Assembly (NCBI GenBank): GCA_026394595.1
Contig: JAPKXX010000072.1
Coordinates: forward strand, 1-37,482
DNA: 37,482 nt
Source of the DNA: Methanoregula sp.
GTDB taxonomy: Archaea; Halobacteriota; Methanomicrobia; Methanomicrobiales; Methanospirillaceae
Direction: 5' to 3'
Position numbers and translations under genes: made by a program. The notes beneath the pieces were generated by a model. The model was not told the DNA's origin. It worked only from the letters and a program-made list of their open reading frames with translations, and searched no databases. Shown here piece after piece: positions 9,391-18,152 of the stretch (positions are counted from its first letter, which is position 1; every line of letters begins with the position of its first letter).

Positions 9391-9991
9391 ACGACGGAAT
9401 CAACGCCCCTGAACCCGCATCAAATACTAAGGTCTGTTGTTTATCCTGCTGATAGACCGTCACTGTATAAATCCCATTGCCGAGCTCCATCCGCTTGATG
9501 AGATCCTTTTGCGTGGGGTTTGAACCGGCAATAATACCGGTATTTTTCCTGATAAGTTCGCCCGGCGGGATAAATGAACCCACGATGATCTCCCGCTCTG
9601 GTAACTCCCCCTTCCAGGGAACCGATTGCCAGCCCGATGCATCATAGTACATCAGGGCACTCTCATTATCATACCTGATCCCCAGCAGCCATTTTGACGC
9701 CTTCCCGTCATAATCCAGATTATTTGCCCTCATATAGTGGATGGTTATGTTCGAGGAGACCCCCCGATTTTCCAGAAGGAACGAAGGGAGCTGTTCCACT
9801 GCCTCCTCGAATGCGATAGATCGGAATTGACCGGCTTCTGGCAGGGGGAGGAGCCCGATATCGATCTTCTTTGCATTTTGCTGACCCGATTGAAGTGTCG
9901 TGGAGGGCCCTGTTGCCGCCAAATAGGAGACAACAACAATCCAGATAATGACAAGGGACAGAAGGAATAGGATGATGTCAGGCCTGCGCAT
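9383..9991 (-). CDS. Membrane-anchored exported protein, first gene of pilin-like operon
   Basis: A 202-residue protein with a short basic start (MRRPD), one N-terminal membrane helix (about 6-26) and an exported domain. The tail 'YTVTVYQQDKQQTLVFDAG' resembles the PepSY-type strand pattern ending in a conserved D-x-G. Unlike the next five genes it lacks a prepilin-peptidase motif, so it may be an anchor or assembly factor instead of a pilin. AAGGAAG sits just upstream of the ATG as Shine-Dalgarno. It is transcribed first, from the promoter at about 10024-10048. Confidence 0.72.
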   Translation of the reverse strand: MRRPDIILFLLSLVIIWIVVVSYLAATGPSTTLQSGQQNAKKIDIGLLPLPEAGQFRSIAFEEAVEQLPSFLLENRGVSSNITIHYMRANNLDYDGKASKWLLGIRYDNESALMYYDASGWQSVPWKGELPEREIIVGSFIPPGELIRKNTGIIAGSNPTQKDLIKRMELGNGIYTVTVYQQDKQQTLVFDAGSGALIPSYA

Positions 9992-10023
9992 GATCTTCCT
10001 TACAGGGAATAGGTGGGAAATGA

Positions 10024-10048
10024 GATATAAATATTGGTAATATTACCA
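10024..10048 (-). promoter_or_regulatory. Promoter of the pilin-like operon with adjoining palindrome
   Basis: On the minus strand a TATA box tttatatc (10024-10031) lies about 33-40 bases before the ATG at 9991. Directly upstream, 10035-10048 is the perfect 14-base palindrome tggtaatattacca, on the BRE side where archaeal activators and repressors commonly bind. It is a candidate operator for a dedicated regulator. Confidence 0.55.
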
Positions 10049-10443
10049 TTAAACCTAAAAAAATCCCTTTTCCAATCAGATTGCTACAAGATTTTATGCA
10101 ATAGAGTTTTTCATTTCAATATGGCAACTCTGATAACGTCTATCTGAATTACCTGAATTGGTTCCATGCGACCCCCATCTGATTTAAAATTAACCCGTAC
10201 AAACATAACGCCTCTGACAATTCAGGAGAAATTCCCGTTCAGTCTTGGGGGGATGAGGTTTAGATACTACGTCGGATACAACGTATACCCGATGAAGGTA
10301 TTCTTTGGTTATATACTATCAGTCAGGTGGCTCTCAAAAAATCAGTCATTTTTTTCACTTGATTTCGTAAATTTGATGACTGCCAACAACAGGAAGGGGA
10401 ACCGTCATGGAAATAATAAACTCTGGTATCTGGAAGAACCTGG
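10049..10443. other. Intergenic gap, no supported gene
   Basis: AT-rich spacer between the pilin-like operon promoter and the end of hisG. A 98-codon plus-strand frame (10166-10462) has no credible promoter, Shine-Dalgarno or protein-like pattern. No RNA fold or repeat stood out by eye. Confidence 0.5.
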
Positions 10444-10449
10444 AAAAAA
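10444..10449 (-). terminator. U-tract terminator after hisG
   Basis: A run of six T on the minus strand lies 16 bases past the hisG stop, suitable for archaeal U-tract termination. Confidence 0.4.
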
Positions 10450-10464
10450 GGGGTTTTATTGACG

Positions 10465-11337
10465 TTATGGTACGATCTTTGTGATTGGGATCTCAAGAAG
10501 ATCCTCCGCACCGCACGCCTTGAGCTTCGGTATAAGCTGGTTCACGGCACTTTTAGGGACAACCGTCTGGATACTGTAGAAGTCAATGCCATGAAGCCTG
10601 CTCACGGTTGGCTTTTTCATCGCTGGCAGTGCGGCAACAACCCGCTCCATCGATTGGGATGGCACGTTCATGGTGAGCAGCACTTTGTGCCGGGCCTCGA
10701 TAACACCGAACAGCAGGGTCCTGATCTCCTCAATTTCCCTGCGTTTCTGTGGGTCTGCCCAGCTTTTCTTATGAGCGATGATGACCGTGTACGATTCCAT
10801 GATCTGCCCGATTATCTTCAAGCCGTTTCTGCGTAGTGTGGTGCCCGTTTCGGTAAGATCGACCACTACATCCATGAGATCTGGCACCTTCGCCTCTGAT
10901 GCACCAAATGAATGGAAGAGCTGCACCGGGATCCCTTTTGATGCAAAATATGCCTGGGTGAGTGCCGGGTATTCGGTGGTCACCCTGCTGTTCGGACGGA
11001 TTTGGTCAACAGTCTCGATCTTCTCATCCTGGTGTACCGCAACGATGATGCGGACATTGCCCTCTCCGGACTTGCTGTATGAGAGTTTAGCCACTTCCAC
11101 GACATCAGATCCGGTTTCTTTTACCCAGTCCAGACCCGAAATGCCAATATCAAAATATCCCTTGTCCACGTACGTCGGGATTTCCTGAGGGCGCAGAATC
11201 TTCACCTTGCCGACCCGCGGATCATCGATGCGGGGGTTATAATCCCGATCGGTTCTCTTTATTTCAAGGTCCGCCTCCCTGAAGAGCTGCAGGGTCTGGG
11301 ACTCGAGGCTCCCTTTGGGAAGTGCAATAGAAATCAT
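10465..11337 (-). CDS. hisG: ATP phosphoribosyltransferase, long form
   Basis: Catalyses the first step of histidine synthesis, ATP + PRPP to phosphoribosyl-ATP. Visible are the N-terminal 'IALPKGSLESQTLQLF', the 'DIGISGLDWVKETG' segment and the PRPP-binding 'DVVVDLTETGTTLRRN'. At 290 residues it is the long HisG form, with a C-terminal ACT-like regulatory domain (about 215-290), so HisZ is not needed and feedback inhibition by histidine is expected. No other his genes are near. A TATA-like cttttatcc about 25 bases before the ATG suggests its own leaderless promoter within the 47-base gap behind the DUF1015 gene. Confidence 0.96.
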   Translation of the reverse strand: MISIALPKGSLESQTLQLFREADLEIKRTDRDYNPRIDDPRVGKVKILRPQEIPTYVDKGYFDIGISGLDWVKETGSDVVEVAKLSYSKSGEGNVRIIVAVHQDEKIETVDQIRPNSRVTTEYPALTQAYFASKGIPVQLFHSFGASEAKVPDLMDVVVDLTETGTTLRRNGLKIIGQIMESYTVIIAHKKSWADPQKRREIEEIRTLLFGVIEARHKVLLTMNVPSQSMERVVAALPAMKKPTVSRLHGIDFYSIQTVVPKSAVNQLIPKLKACGAEDLLEIPITKIVP

Positions 11338-11384
11338 ACCAGTACAGATCAGAAGCGCTGGGGATAAAAGATGTTGATCGTGGC

Positions 11385-12644
11385 TTACTCAAAGGTATGT
11401 ATGATAAGCCCGCTGAGGAGTTTGGGTTCAAACCACGTGGATTTTGGCGGCATTACCCCGTTTGCATCTGCGATGGCGAGTATGGTATCTACCCCCACTG
11501 GCTGCATCGCAAATGCCAGCGCATACTCTCCACAGTCCACCTTCTGTTCGAGATCCCGGATCGGGCGTGCGCCACCGAGGTAACGGAGCCGGGAGTCCCC
11601 GCGTGGGTCGGTGATGCCGAGCATACCCCCCAGCACATACTTCTGGAGGGTTGCGACATCGAGTGAATCAAGGGGTGGTGCGTGCGGGTCGATACGCCGG
11701 ACACATTCATACCATGTCCCTCCCAGATACATGTGCACGATATGGTACAGATGAGGATTTTTTATCTTGGGAGTTACGTTAAACCCACTGCTGTCCAGAT
11801 TCCCATAGCGCCGAATATTGAAGTATTTCTTCAGATGCTCGAGAAATATATCCTTAGAATAGGCTCCAAGATCGGTGAGCAACCGACTATAGCCATGAAT
11901 CCTGACCCGGTCATGGGGAAAGAGGACTCCCATGAACCGGGTTATCTCATCATTTTTTTGCGCTTCGCCGTTCCGTTCTGCCACGTTGACTGCAGATTTT
12001 GCACGATGGTGCCCATCGGCTATATAGAGAAAAGGAACGCACGCAAACAACGCTTCGATGTGTTTCAGAACCGAAACGTCAGAAATCCGGTATATCCGGT
12101 GGACCGCTCCACCGGGTGTGTGCACCTCTGAGTCAGGGATCGCCCCCTTTGGAACAAGTGATTCAATAATAGGTAAGATTTCCCCGTTGTCACGGTACAG
12201 GAGAACAACCGGGCCATTATGAGTACGGGTGACCTCAATATGGCGAGTCCGATCCTCCTCCTTGTCATACCGGGTCTGCTCGTGCCTGCGGATACAGTTT
12301 GTGCGGTAATCGTCAACATCAACGCAACAGCAGAGCCCAAGGAAGATCTCACCGTTCTGCACGACACTGTAAAGATACATTGCGGGTAGAGCGTCCCGCA
12401 CCATGCTTCCATTCTCAATCAACTTGTGGAAATTGTCTCGTGCCCGCTGGTATACCCGGTCATCGTGAGGCGGGATGCCCACAAGCTCTGCATCAGAGCG
12501 GCTGACCCTGAGAAAACTCTTGGGGTTCTCTGAGATGATCGCCCGGGCTTCATCCACCGTAACGACATCATACGGCACCGCCGCGATTGCGGAGGCAGTA
12601 TTCCGGTCAGGACGGATCGCGGCAAAAGGATAAACCCTCACCAT
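11385..12644 (-). CDS. DUF1015 family protein
   Basis: The 419-residue protein has the DUF1015 hallmarks: the start 'VYPFAAIRPDRNTASAIAAVPYD' (read in part), the central 'YIADGHHRAKSAVN' and 'FMGVLFPHDRVRIHGYSRLL'. The family is widespread in anaerobes. Its DGHHR signature recalls the ParB/SbnI/SerK fold, whose members include free serine kinases, and in some bacteria it sits by serine biosynthesis genes; both points are from memory and do not prove a function here. It precedes hisG by 47 bases on the same strand. Confidence 0.88.
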   Translation of the reverse strand: MVRVYPFAAIRPDRNTASAIAAVPYDVVTVDEARAIISENPKSFLRVSRSDAELVGIPPHDDRVYQRARDNFHKLIENGSMVRDALPAMYLYSVVQNGEIFLGLCCCVDVDDYRTNCIRRHEQTRYDKEEDRTRHIEVTRTHNGPVVLLYRDNGEILPIIESLVPKGAIPDSEVHTPGGAVHRIYRISDVSVLKHIEALFACVPFLYIADGHHRAKSAVNVAERNGEAQKNDEITRFMGVLFPHDRVRIHGYSRLLTDLGAYSKDIFLEHLKKYFNIRRYGNLDSSGFNVTPKIKNPHLYHIVHMYLGGTWYECVRRIDPHAPPLDSLDVATLQKYVLGGMLGITDPRGDSRLRYLGGARPIRDLEQKVDCGEYALAFAMQPVGVDTILAIADANGVMPPKSTWFEPKLLSGLIIHTFE

Positions 12645-12823
12645 GAAAAAACAATCACACCCGGCATGATACTTTCTGTGGTCTCATATTTGGGTGTGAA
12701 CACATAATAGTCTCATCTCTTGTATCTGGATAATTGGGGGTGCAGGATTTCGGTTGGCGCAAACCATATCTGTTCATCCGCACCATCAAGAGCTGCCATT
12801 TATAATTCAGGACGCAAAGCCCC

Positions 12824-13309
12824 ATGATCCGTTCCCGTGACATTGCATCATACCAGCCGGCTCAGATCCGGAGGGCGATACCCCTTGATATCCCATCGAT
12901 CGCCGCCATCGAGCAGGAACTCTTCATTGATCCATGGGAGCAGGCAGTATTTTTTGAAGCGCTCATCTGTTTCCCGAGCACGTATTTTGTTGCGATCTAT
13001 GACGGGAGAGTAGTGGGTTTTGTTATCGGGGGACTCGAAGATACCGGAGAGAACATATACGGGCACATCTGCAATCTTGGTGTGACGGCACCCTACCAGC
13101 ACCGGGGGATCGGACGGCTGCTGGTCAACCGCATCGAGCACCAGTTCGCGCTGGAGCTGGCTGGTGGTGTCCAGCTCGAGGTGCGGTTTTCCAACATACC
13201 TGCACAGCAGTTCTACCGCCGGCTTGGCTATCGCCAGGTATTTCGGATTCCACACTATTACTCAAACGGTGATGACGCGGCTGTGATGATGAAGTGGTTC
13301 CGTTTCTAA
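12824..13309 (+). CDS. rimI: GNAT acetyltransferase, RimI/Ard1-like
   Basis: A 161-residue GNAT protein with the acetyl-CoA-binding loop 'QHRGIGRLLVN' (motif A, about residue 90-100), the preceding strand 'HICNLGVTAPYQ' and a C-terminal 'FYRRLGYRQVFRIPHYY' typical of RimI-like N-terminal acetyltransferases. In archaea this family acetylates protein N-termini. A TATA-like catttataatt (about 12797-12806) sits 18-27 bases before the ATG, so the mRNA may be leaderless. Its stop overlaps the hmgA stop convergently (TAA 13307-13309 against TAG 13306-13308). The gene symbol is by similarity only. Confidence 0.85.
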   Translation: MIRSRDIASYQPAQIRRAIPLDIPSIAAIEQELFIDPWEQAVFFEALICFPSTYFVAIYDGRVVGFVIGGLEDTGENIYGHICNLGVTAPYQHRGIGRLLVNRIEHQFALELAGGVQLEVRFSNIPAQQFYRRLGYRQVFRIPHYYSNGDDAAVMMKWFRF

Positions 13310-14580
13310 CCGCGCCCGAGTTGCTGGTGTGCCCGCGCCAGGTGCTGCGCCGCGAGTGCACCTAAAAGTGATAGTTCTCCTGCAAGTACGCCAGCGGCAA
13401 TGATCTCGGCGAGTCTCTTTGCATTGGTGCCGGGCGGTGTGCCGCCGCCTGCGACACCGAGGAGATTAAGACACTCCTGCTGCGTTTCAATGCCTGTGCC
13501 CCCTCCAACGGTCCCAACAGGGAGCGATGGCAGGGTGACCGAGGCATAGGCTCCGGTTGGGGACGGGTCGACGGTTGTAAGGCATGTGCTGCCATCGATG
13601 GAATGAGCTGCATCCTGTCCGCATGCAATAAATATTGCCGCAACCACGTTTGCCGCATGGGCGTTGAACCCCATAGCGCCTGCGCGTGCAGATCCGACAA
13701 GATTCTTGCGGTAGTTCACTTCAAAAAGTGTGGTGGCATCAGTCTTGAAGACCTGTGATATCAGGTCATGCGAGAGCGCAACTCCTGCAACCACACTCCT
13801 GCCCCTGCCCATAATCCCGTTGATGGCCGCAGGTTTTTTATCAGTGCACATGTTGCCTGATAGAGCTACAAGGCGGGCACCTGTCTCCTGCGCGATCAGC
13901 TCTGCAGCTTTTGCGCTCGCGATGGTTACCATGTTCATTCCCATCGCGTCCTTGGTATCGAAGTTCATGCGGAAAAAGACGCTTGTACCGGCGACAAATG
14001 GCGAAATGTCAATAAGCTTTCCATGCGATGTGGTGCTCTCTGCTGCGGTACGGAGTTCAGCAATATGTCCCGTCACCCAGTCCACCATCTGTTTTGCATG
14101 TACAATACTCCGCGCAGCAAAGACGGGTGCACGGGTCATACCGTCGTGGAGGATGCGCACCTCTGCACCTCCAGCTCTGGTGATCGCGCTGCAGCCACGG
14201 TTCACGGATGCGACAAGCGCCCCCTCAGTTGTAGCAAGCGGGAGGTAGTAACTGCCGGCGGCGAATTCTCCGTTCACTTGCAGCGGACCTGCGATACCCA
14301 CCGGAACCTGTACTGTGCCGATCATGTTCTCGCAGTTCCTTTTTACAACACGCTCGACATCAATGGAAAAGATGCCAAGATTGTAGAGTTTTGCTCCGGT
14401 CTCGCACTCAATGAACTCGCGGCGTATCCGGATCGCATCAACAGCTGGGACTTCTTTTTCGAGTTCGTAGAGTTTTAATGACCCATCTTTGAGTCGTGTC
14501 TGGATCGCCGTTTCAGATTGCTTGTTCTGTACCACACCACCATCCTTTCCTGTTGGACGGTGCCCGGCATCATCAGCCAT
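13306..14580 (-). CDS. hmgA: HMG-CoA reductase (class I, NADPH type)
   Basis: Reduces HMG-CoA to mevalonate for archaeal lipid isoprenoids. Motifs are 'ENMIGTVQVPVGIAGPL' with the catalytic Glu ahead in 'ATTEGALVASVNRG', 'DAMGMNMVTIASAKA' for cofactor binding, and 'PVGTVGGGTGIETQQ'. At 424 residues it has the normal archaeal soluble length without membrane anchor. It is not in the HMG-CoA synthase operon about 3 kb away but lies in the same neighbourhood, divergent from trm5 across a 24-base gap holding an inverted repeat. Confidence 0.96.
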   Translation of the reverse strand: MADDAGHRPTGKDGGVVQNKQSETAIQTRLKDGSLKLYELEKEVPAVDAIRIRREFIECETGAKLYNLGIFSIDVERVVKRNCENMIGTVQVPVGIAGPLQVNGEFAAGSYYLPLATTEGALVASVNRGCSAITRAGGAEVRILHDGMTRAPVFAARSIVHAKQMVDWVTGHIAELRTAAESTTSHGKLIDISPFVAGTSVFFRMNFDTKDAMGMNMVTIASAKAAELIAQETGARLVALSGNMCTDKKPAAINGIMGRGRSVVAGVALSHDLISQVFKTDATTLFEVNYRKNLVGSARAGAMGFNAHAANVVAAIFIACGQDAAHSIDGSTCLTTVDPSPTGAYASVTLPSLPVGTVGGGTGIETQQECLNLLGVAGGGTPPGTNAKRLAEIIAAGVLAGELSLLGALAAQHLARAHQQLGRG

Positions 14581-14587
14581 AATAATG

Positions 14588-14604
14588 GTAGCACGTATAG
14601 CTAC
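14588..14604. promoter_or_regulatory. Inverted repeat between hmgA and trm5 starts
   Basis: gtagc-acgtata-gctac is a 5-base inverted repeat filling the 24-base divergent gap and ending just before the trm5 ATG. It could be an operator shared by both start regions; the stem is short and chance is possible. Confidence 0.3.
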
Positions 14605-15537
14605 ATGATGGTTGGTGATCTGGAGCAGATTGAACAGTGGTGCCTGCGAGTGCCTGTCAGAAAAGGCGAGGAGACGCGGCAGGCGCTTATTCGTGAGGCA
14701 GTGCTCGATCGGACCCTCAGACCACGACGCGAAGGCGGGGCGTTCATACTTCCTGTTCTTAACTGGCGGGAGGCGGCGGGGCGCTGTTTATTCGACCCCC
14801 TTCCAGAGCGGCTTGCACTTCCAAGGCACGAGCTCATCGGGGGTATTGCCGTTATGCAGGATCATGATGTGGCCGGAGCTGAAAAAATCCTTGCTTCGCG
14901 CCCCTCTTTGCATACCGTGCTGTATGCAACAAGCGAAGTCGAAGGGGAATACCGCACCCGCACCTTCGTAGTGCTTGCCGGCACTCCCACAACGCGGACG
15001 GATTGCATTGAGTACGGGCACAGGTATACAATTGACCTGTCGGCTGCATACTTCTCCACACGCCTCTCAACAGAACGCCAGCGAATCGCATCCCTTGTCG
15101 GACATGGGGAAGTCGTTCTCGATATGTTTGCTGGTGTCGGCCCGTATGCCATTGCTGTCGCAGACTGTGCGGAGCTTGTCGTGGCAGCCGATATCAACCC
15201 GGAGGCAATCTCGCTGATGCTTGAAAATATCGAGCAGAATCACGCCCGCACCGTGCTTCCGGTACTTGCTGATGTCCGGAACCTTCCCGAAGTTATCCCG
15301 TGGCAGTTCGACCGGATCATCATGAACCTGCCGGTCAGTGGTGCTGAGTTCCTGCCACTTGCATTCGATCTTGTTCGTAGCAACGGGATTATCCACTTCT
15401 ATGCACTCGTTTCGCAGGAAGGCGAACACCGGCAGGGCATCAGCCACCTTGGTGGAGAGGTGGTGAGTGAACGCTATGTCCGCTCATATTCTCCTTCCCA
15501 GTGGCATGCAGTCTATGATATTATAAAAAAAGAGTGA
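14605..15537 (+). CDS. trm5: tRNA (guanine(37)-N1)-methyltransferase Trm5
   Basis: Makes m1G37 in tRNAs reading CNN codons, preventing +1 frameshifts. The Rossmann-fold SAM site 'VVLDMFAGVGPYAIAVAD' (partly quoted), 'VVAADINPEAISLMLENIE' and the catalytic 'IIMNLPVSGAEFLP' (NLP in place of NPP, as in Trm5) are all present. With the first of two adjacent ATGs at 14605 the protein has 310 residues. An earlier in-frame start at 14518 would run into hmgA and adds a non-conserved leader. A cataataatg box at 14577-14586 gives a leaderless start near 14605. Confidence 0.92.
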   Translation: MMVGDLEQIEQWCLRVPVRKGEETRQALIREAVLDRTLRPRREGGAFILPVLNWREAAGRCLFDPLPERLALPRHELIGGIAVMQDHDVAGAEKILASRPSLHTVLYATSEVEGEYRTRTFVVLAGTPTTRTDCIEYGHRYTIDLSAAYFSTRLSTERQRIASLVGHGEVVLDMFAGVGPYAIAVADCAELVVAADINPEAISLMLENIEQNHARTVLPVLADVRNLPEVIPWQFDRIIMNLPVSGAEFLPLAFDLVRSNGIIHFYALVSQEGEHRQGISHLGGEVVSERYVRSYSPSQWHAVYDIIKKE

Positions 15538-15543
15538 GTGCTG

Positions 15544-15936
15544 TTATTCCAGGGGGATAAATTTTGTCCCGTAGTGGATGACACCGCTCTCCCCGTCCGC
15601 TGCGATCCGCCGGAATGCCCGTTTCACCCGCATGCCTATTTTTATTTCATCAGCCTTACTGACAATCTGGGCAGTCATCCGCGGCCCCTCATCGAGCTGG
15701 ACAATAGCAAGGACGTACGGGGTCAGATGTTCGAACTGCTCGCTAGCCGCATGAATGACGGTGTACGTGACGATCGTGCCTGTACCTTTAAATTTATAAT
15801 CGACAATCCTGCCAGTCCTGCGGCATTCCGGGCAGAACGACCGTGGCGGGAAGAAGTGCTTTCCGCAGGTCTCACACCTCGTTCCCAACAGGTTGTACCG
15901 CTGGGGGATCTTTCGCCAGAAGCGTGCAACCGACAT
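15544..15936 (-). CDS. DUF35 OB-fold/zinc-ribbon protein of the thiolase-HMGS complex
   Basis: A 130-residue DUF35 protein with a rubredoxin-like zinc ribbon (GTRCETCGKHFFPPRSFCPEC) followed by an OB fold ('TGTIVTYTVIH'). In archaea this protein bridges acetoacetyl-CoA thiolase and HMG-CoA synthase in a complex that channels acetoacetyl-CoA. Here its ATG follows the thiolase stop with no spacer (TAA-ATG), consistent with equal production. It is the last gene of the mevalonate operon. Confidence 0.92.
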   Translation of the reverse strand: MSVARFWRKIPQRYNLLGTRCETCGKHFFPPRSFCPECRRTGRIVDYKFKGTGTIVTYTVIHAASEQFEHLTPYVLAIVQLDEGPRMTAQIVSKADEIKIGMRVKRAFRRIAADGESGVIHYGTKFIPLE

Positions 15937-17103
15937 TTAAAGAACCCCCATGATATGGACTGCAACGGTTCCCCCGGTGCCGCCGACATTGTGGGTCATC
16001 CCGATTGTTGCGCCGTCAATCTGCCGCTTGCCTGCCTCGCCGCGGAGCTGCTGGACGACCTCGAAGACCTGCTTGATGCCGGTCGCGCCTACGGGATGCC
16101 CACAGGCTTTGAGCCCGCCGCTCGTGTTGACCGGGATCTTCCCGCCAAGGGCCGTTTCGCCGTCAGCGGTGAACTTCCCCGCCCCGCCTTTTTTGCAGAA
16201 CCCGAGGTCCTCGATCGCGCAGATCTCGGCTATAGTGAAGCAGTCATGTACCTCTACAAGGTCGATGTCCTTATGGGTGACCCTTGCTATCTTAAACGCA
16301 CGTTCCCGTGCCGCGATTGTGGCGTCCAGCGTTGAGATGTCACGCCGGTCATGCAGGGTAATCGTATCGCTTGCCTGAGCGCTTGCAAGCACTTTGATGG
16401 GAGTATCCGTGAACTCGCGGGCGCGTTCGAGCGGTGCAACAATCACCGCTGCTGCCCCGTCGGTAATCGGTGAGCAGTCAAAGAGGCGCAGCGGTTCTGC
16501 AACCATCGTGGACTTCAGCACAGTATCGACCGTAATCTCCTGCTGGAACTGGGCGATGGGGTTGCGCGCCCCGTTGTAGTGGTTTTTCACTGCCACCAGT
16601 GCAAGTTGCTCGCGGGTGAGCGGGTACCGGTGCATGTAATCGGTCGCAATCATTGCATAGAGCCCGGGAAACGTCGCCCCCATAAAACCTTCCCATTCCC
16701 TGTCCGCAGCCCCGGTAAGGGTATCGGTGCTGGCGCCGGGTTCCACATCGGTCATCTTCTCGACACCCGCAGCGACAACGATATCCTCCATCCCGCTCGC
16801 TACGGCAATAATTGCCTGCCGGAATGCAAGTCCTCCGGAAGCACACGCCGCTTCCACCCGTGTTGACGGAATGTGACGCGTGGCAAGCCCGGCGTAGTCA
16901 GCGATGAGTGCGCCGATATGCTCCTGCTCAATGAACCTGCCTGCGCTCATGTTACCTACATACATTGCATCAATCTTTTCACCCGACAGCTGCGCATCTT
17001 CCAGTGCGAGCGCTCCAGCCTCAACGAATAGGTCCTGGAAGGAACTGCCCCACTTCTCACCAAATGTGGTGCAACCGACTCCGATAATGGCAACGTCTCT
17101 CAT
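15937..17103 (-). CDS. Acetyl-CoA C-acetyltransferase (acetoacetyl-CoA thiolase)
   Basis: Condenses two acetyl-CoA to acetoacetyl-CoA, the first step of the mevalonate route. The 388-residue protein has the archaeal/SCP-x-type thiolase pattern: active-site Cys in '[14 protein letters not shown]' (about residue 86), '[18 protein letters not shown]' and the C-terminal '[15 protein letters not shown]' with the catalytic His. Its start overlaps the HMG-CoA synthase stop by 4 bases, and DUF35 follows directly. The operon context separates it from fatty-acid thiolases. Confidence 0.94.
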   Translation of the reverse strand: MRDVAIIGVGCTTFGEKWGSSFQDLFVEAGALALEDAQLSGEKIDAMYVGNMSAGRFIEQEHIGALIADYAGLATRHIPSTRVEAACASGGLAFRQAIIAVASGMEDIVVAAGVEKMTDVEPGASTDTLTGAADREWEGFMGATFPGLYAMIATDYMHRYPLTREQLALVAVKNHYNGARNPIAQFQQEITVDTVLKSTMVAEPLRLFDCSPITDGAAAVIVAPLERAREFTDTPIKVLASAQASDTITLHDRRDISTLDATIAARERAFKIARVTHKDIDLVEVHDCFTIAEICAIEDLGFCKKGGAGKFTADGETALGGKIPVNTSGGLKACGHPVGATGIKQVFEVVQQLRGEAGKRQIDGATIGMTHNVGGTGGTVAVHIMGVL

Positions 17104-18152
17104 GACTGCATCACGATCTTTCCCTTGTGTCTGGCATACTGTGCATAGTCAAGGTATATGGGATTTTTCAGCAGTTGTTCAACGGATGGTGCTGCTTCAC
17201 GCCTGAATGCCTTGCCAAGGATTGCATCGGTCACCTCGATATCGAACGCATCGCTCCCAGCGCCGGATCCGAACGAACAGACAAAGATCCGGTCGCCGGG
17301 CTTTGCGATGTCCAATGTGGCGGCAAGCCCAATCGGGGAAGCTCCCGAGTAGGTGTTGCCAAGGTGCGGTACGACAAGCCCTGGCTTGATCTGCTCGGTG
17401 GAAAATTCGAGTGTCTTAGCTACCTTATGCGGGAATTTTGCGTTCGGCTGGTGGAAGACCGCGTAGTCATAGTCCTTTGCGGTCTTTTTCATCTGCTCAA
17501 ACATCAGCCTGCTTGCCCCCTCGACATGCTTAAAATAGCCGGGGTCACCAGTGAACCGCCCGCCGTGGCGGGGATAATCCTGCCCTTCCCGTCTCCAGAA
17601 ATCCGGTGTGTCGGTGGTGAACGAGCAGGTGTGGTGGATGAGGGCAATCGGGTCGTCCCTTCCGATGAGGAATGCGGCACCTCCGGCAGCGGCAGTATAT
17701 TCCAGTGCATCGCTCGGTGCACCCTGTGCGATATCTGAGCCGATTGCCAGACCGTAGGTGATCATTCGGCTGCTGACCAGCCCCATACAGGTCTGGATGG
17801 CGGCGGTTCCTGCTTTACATGCAAACTCATAGTCAGCGGCAGTCATGTTCGGTGTTGCACCGATCGCTTCGCCAACGGTACACGCGGTCGGTTTCACCGC
17901 GTAGGGGTGCGATTCGCTCCCCACGTAGATCGCGCCTATCTCTTCCGGATCGACTTTCCGGCGGGCAAGTGCATGCCGGGCAGCTTCAACGGCAATTGTT
18001 GCTGTGTCCTCATCCAGATCCGGGACCGACTTTTCAAACACGCCGAGCCCACTGGAGATTTCTGCAGCATTTGCACCCCAGACCCGTGCGATCTCCTCGA
18101 CCTTAATACGGTATCTCGGTATATACACCCCGTACGTGATGATGCCTACCAT
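17100..18152 (-). CDS. Hydroxymethylglutaryl-CoA synthase
   Basis: Adds acetyl-CoA to acetoacetyl-CoA to form HMG-CoA. With the start at '[16 protein letters not shown]' (18152) it has 350 residues, the standard archaeal size; a longer frame to 18203 only adds residues overlapping the regulator gene. The catalytic Cys is in '[17 protein letters not shown]' (about residue 112), with '[18 protein letters not shown]' and '[17 protein letters not shown]' as further family motifs. A GAGGGA element precedes the ATG. It overlaps the regulator stop by 7 bases. Confidence 0.95.
   Translation of the reverse strand: MVGIITYGVYIPRYRIKVEEIARVWGANAAEISSGLGVFEKSVPDLDEDTATIAVEAARHALARRKVDPEEIGAIYVGSESHPYAVKPTACTVGEAIGATPNMTAADYEFACKAGTAAIQTCMGLVSSRMITYGLAIGSDIAQGAPSDALEYTAAAGGAAFLIGRDDPIALIHHTCSFTTDTPDFWRREGQDYPRHGGRFTGDPGYFKHVEGASRLMFEQMKKTAKDYDYAVFHQPNAKFPHKVAKTLEFSTEQIKPGLVVPHLGNTYSGASPIGLAATLDIAKPGDRIFVCSFGSGAGSDAFDIEVTDAILGKAFRREAAPSVEQLLKNPIYLDYAQYARHKGKIVMQS

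Noticed and set aside
10166-10462. 98-codon plus-strand frame in the gap before hisG
   Set aside because: No start signals, biased low-complexity translation and no recognisable pattern; it runs up to the hisG 3' end and looks like open frame in AT-rich spacer.
5670-10464. Genomic island integrated at tRNA-Leu
   Set aside because: The segment is AT-richer and contains a pseudogene and surface genes, but I found no repeat of the tRNA 3' end, no integrase and no transposase.
15538-16335. 265-codon plus-strand frame
   Set aside because: Antisense to DUF35 and thiolase, both certain; the translation shows no domain pattern.
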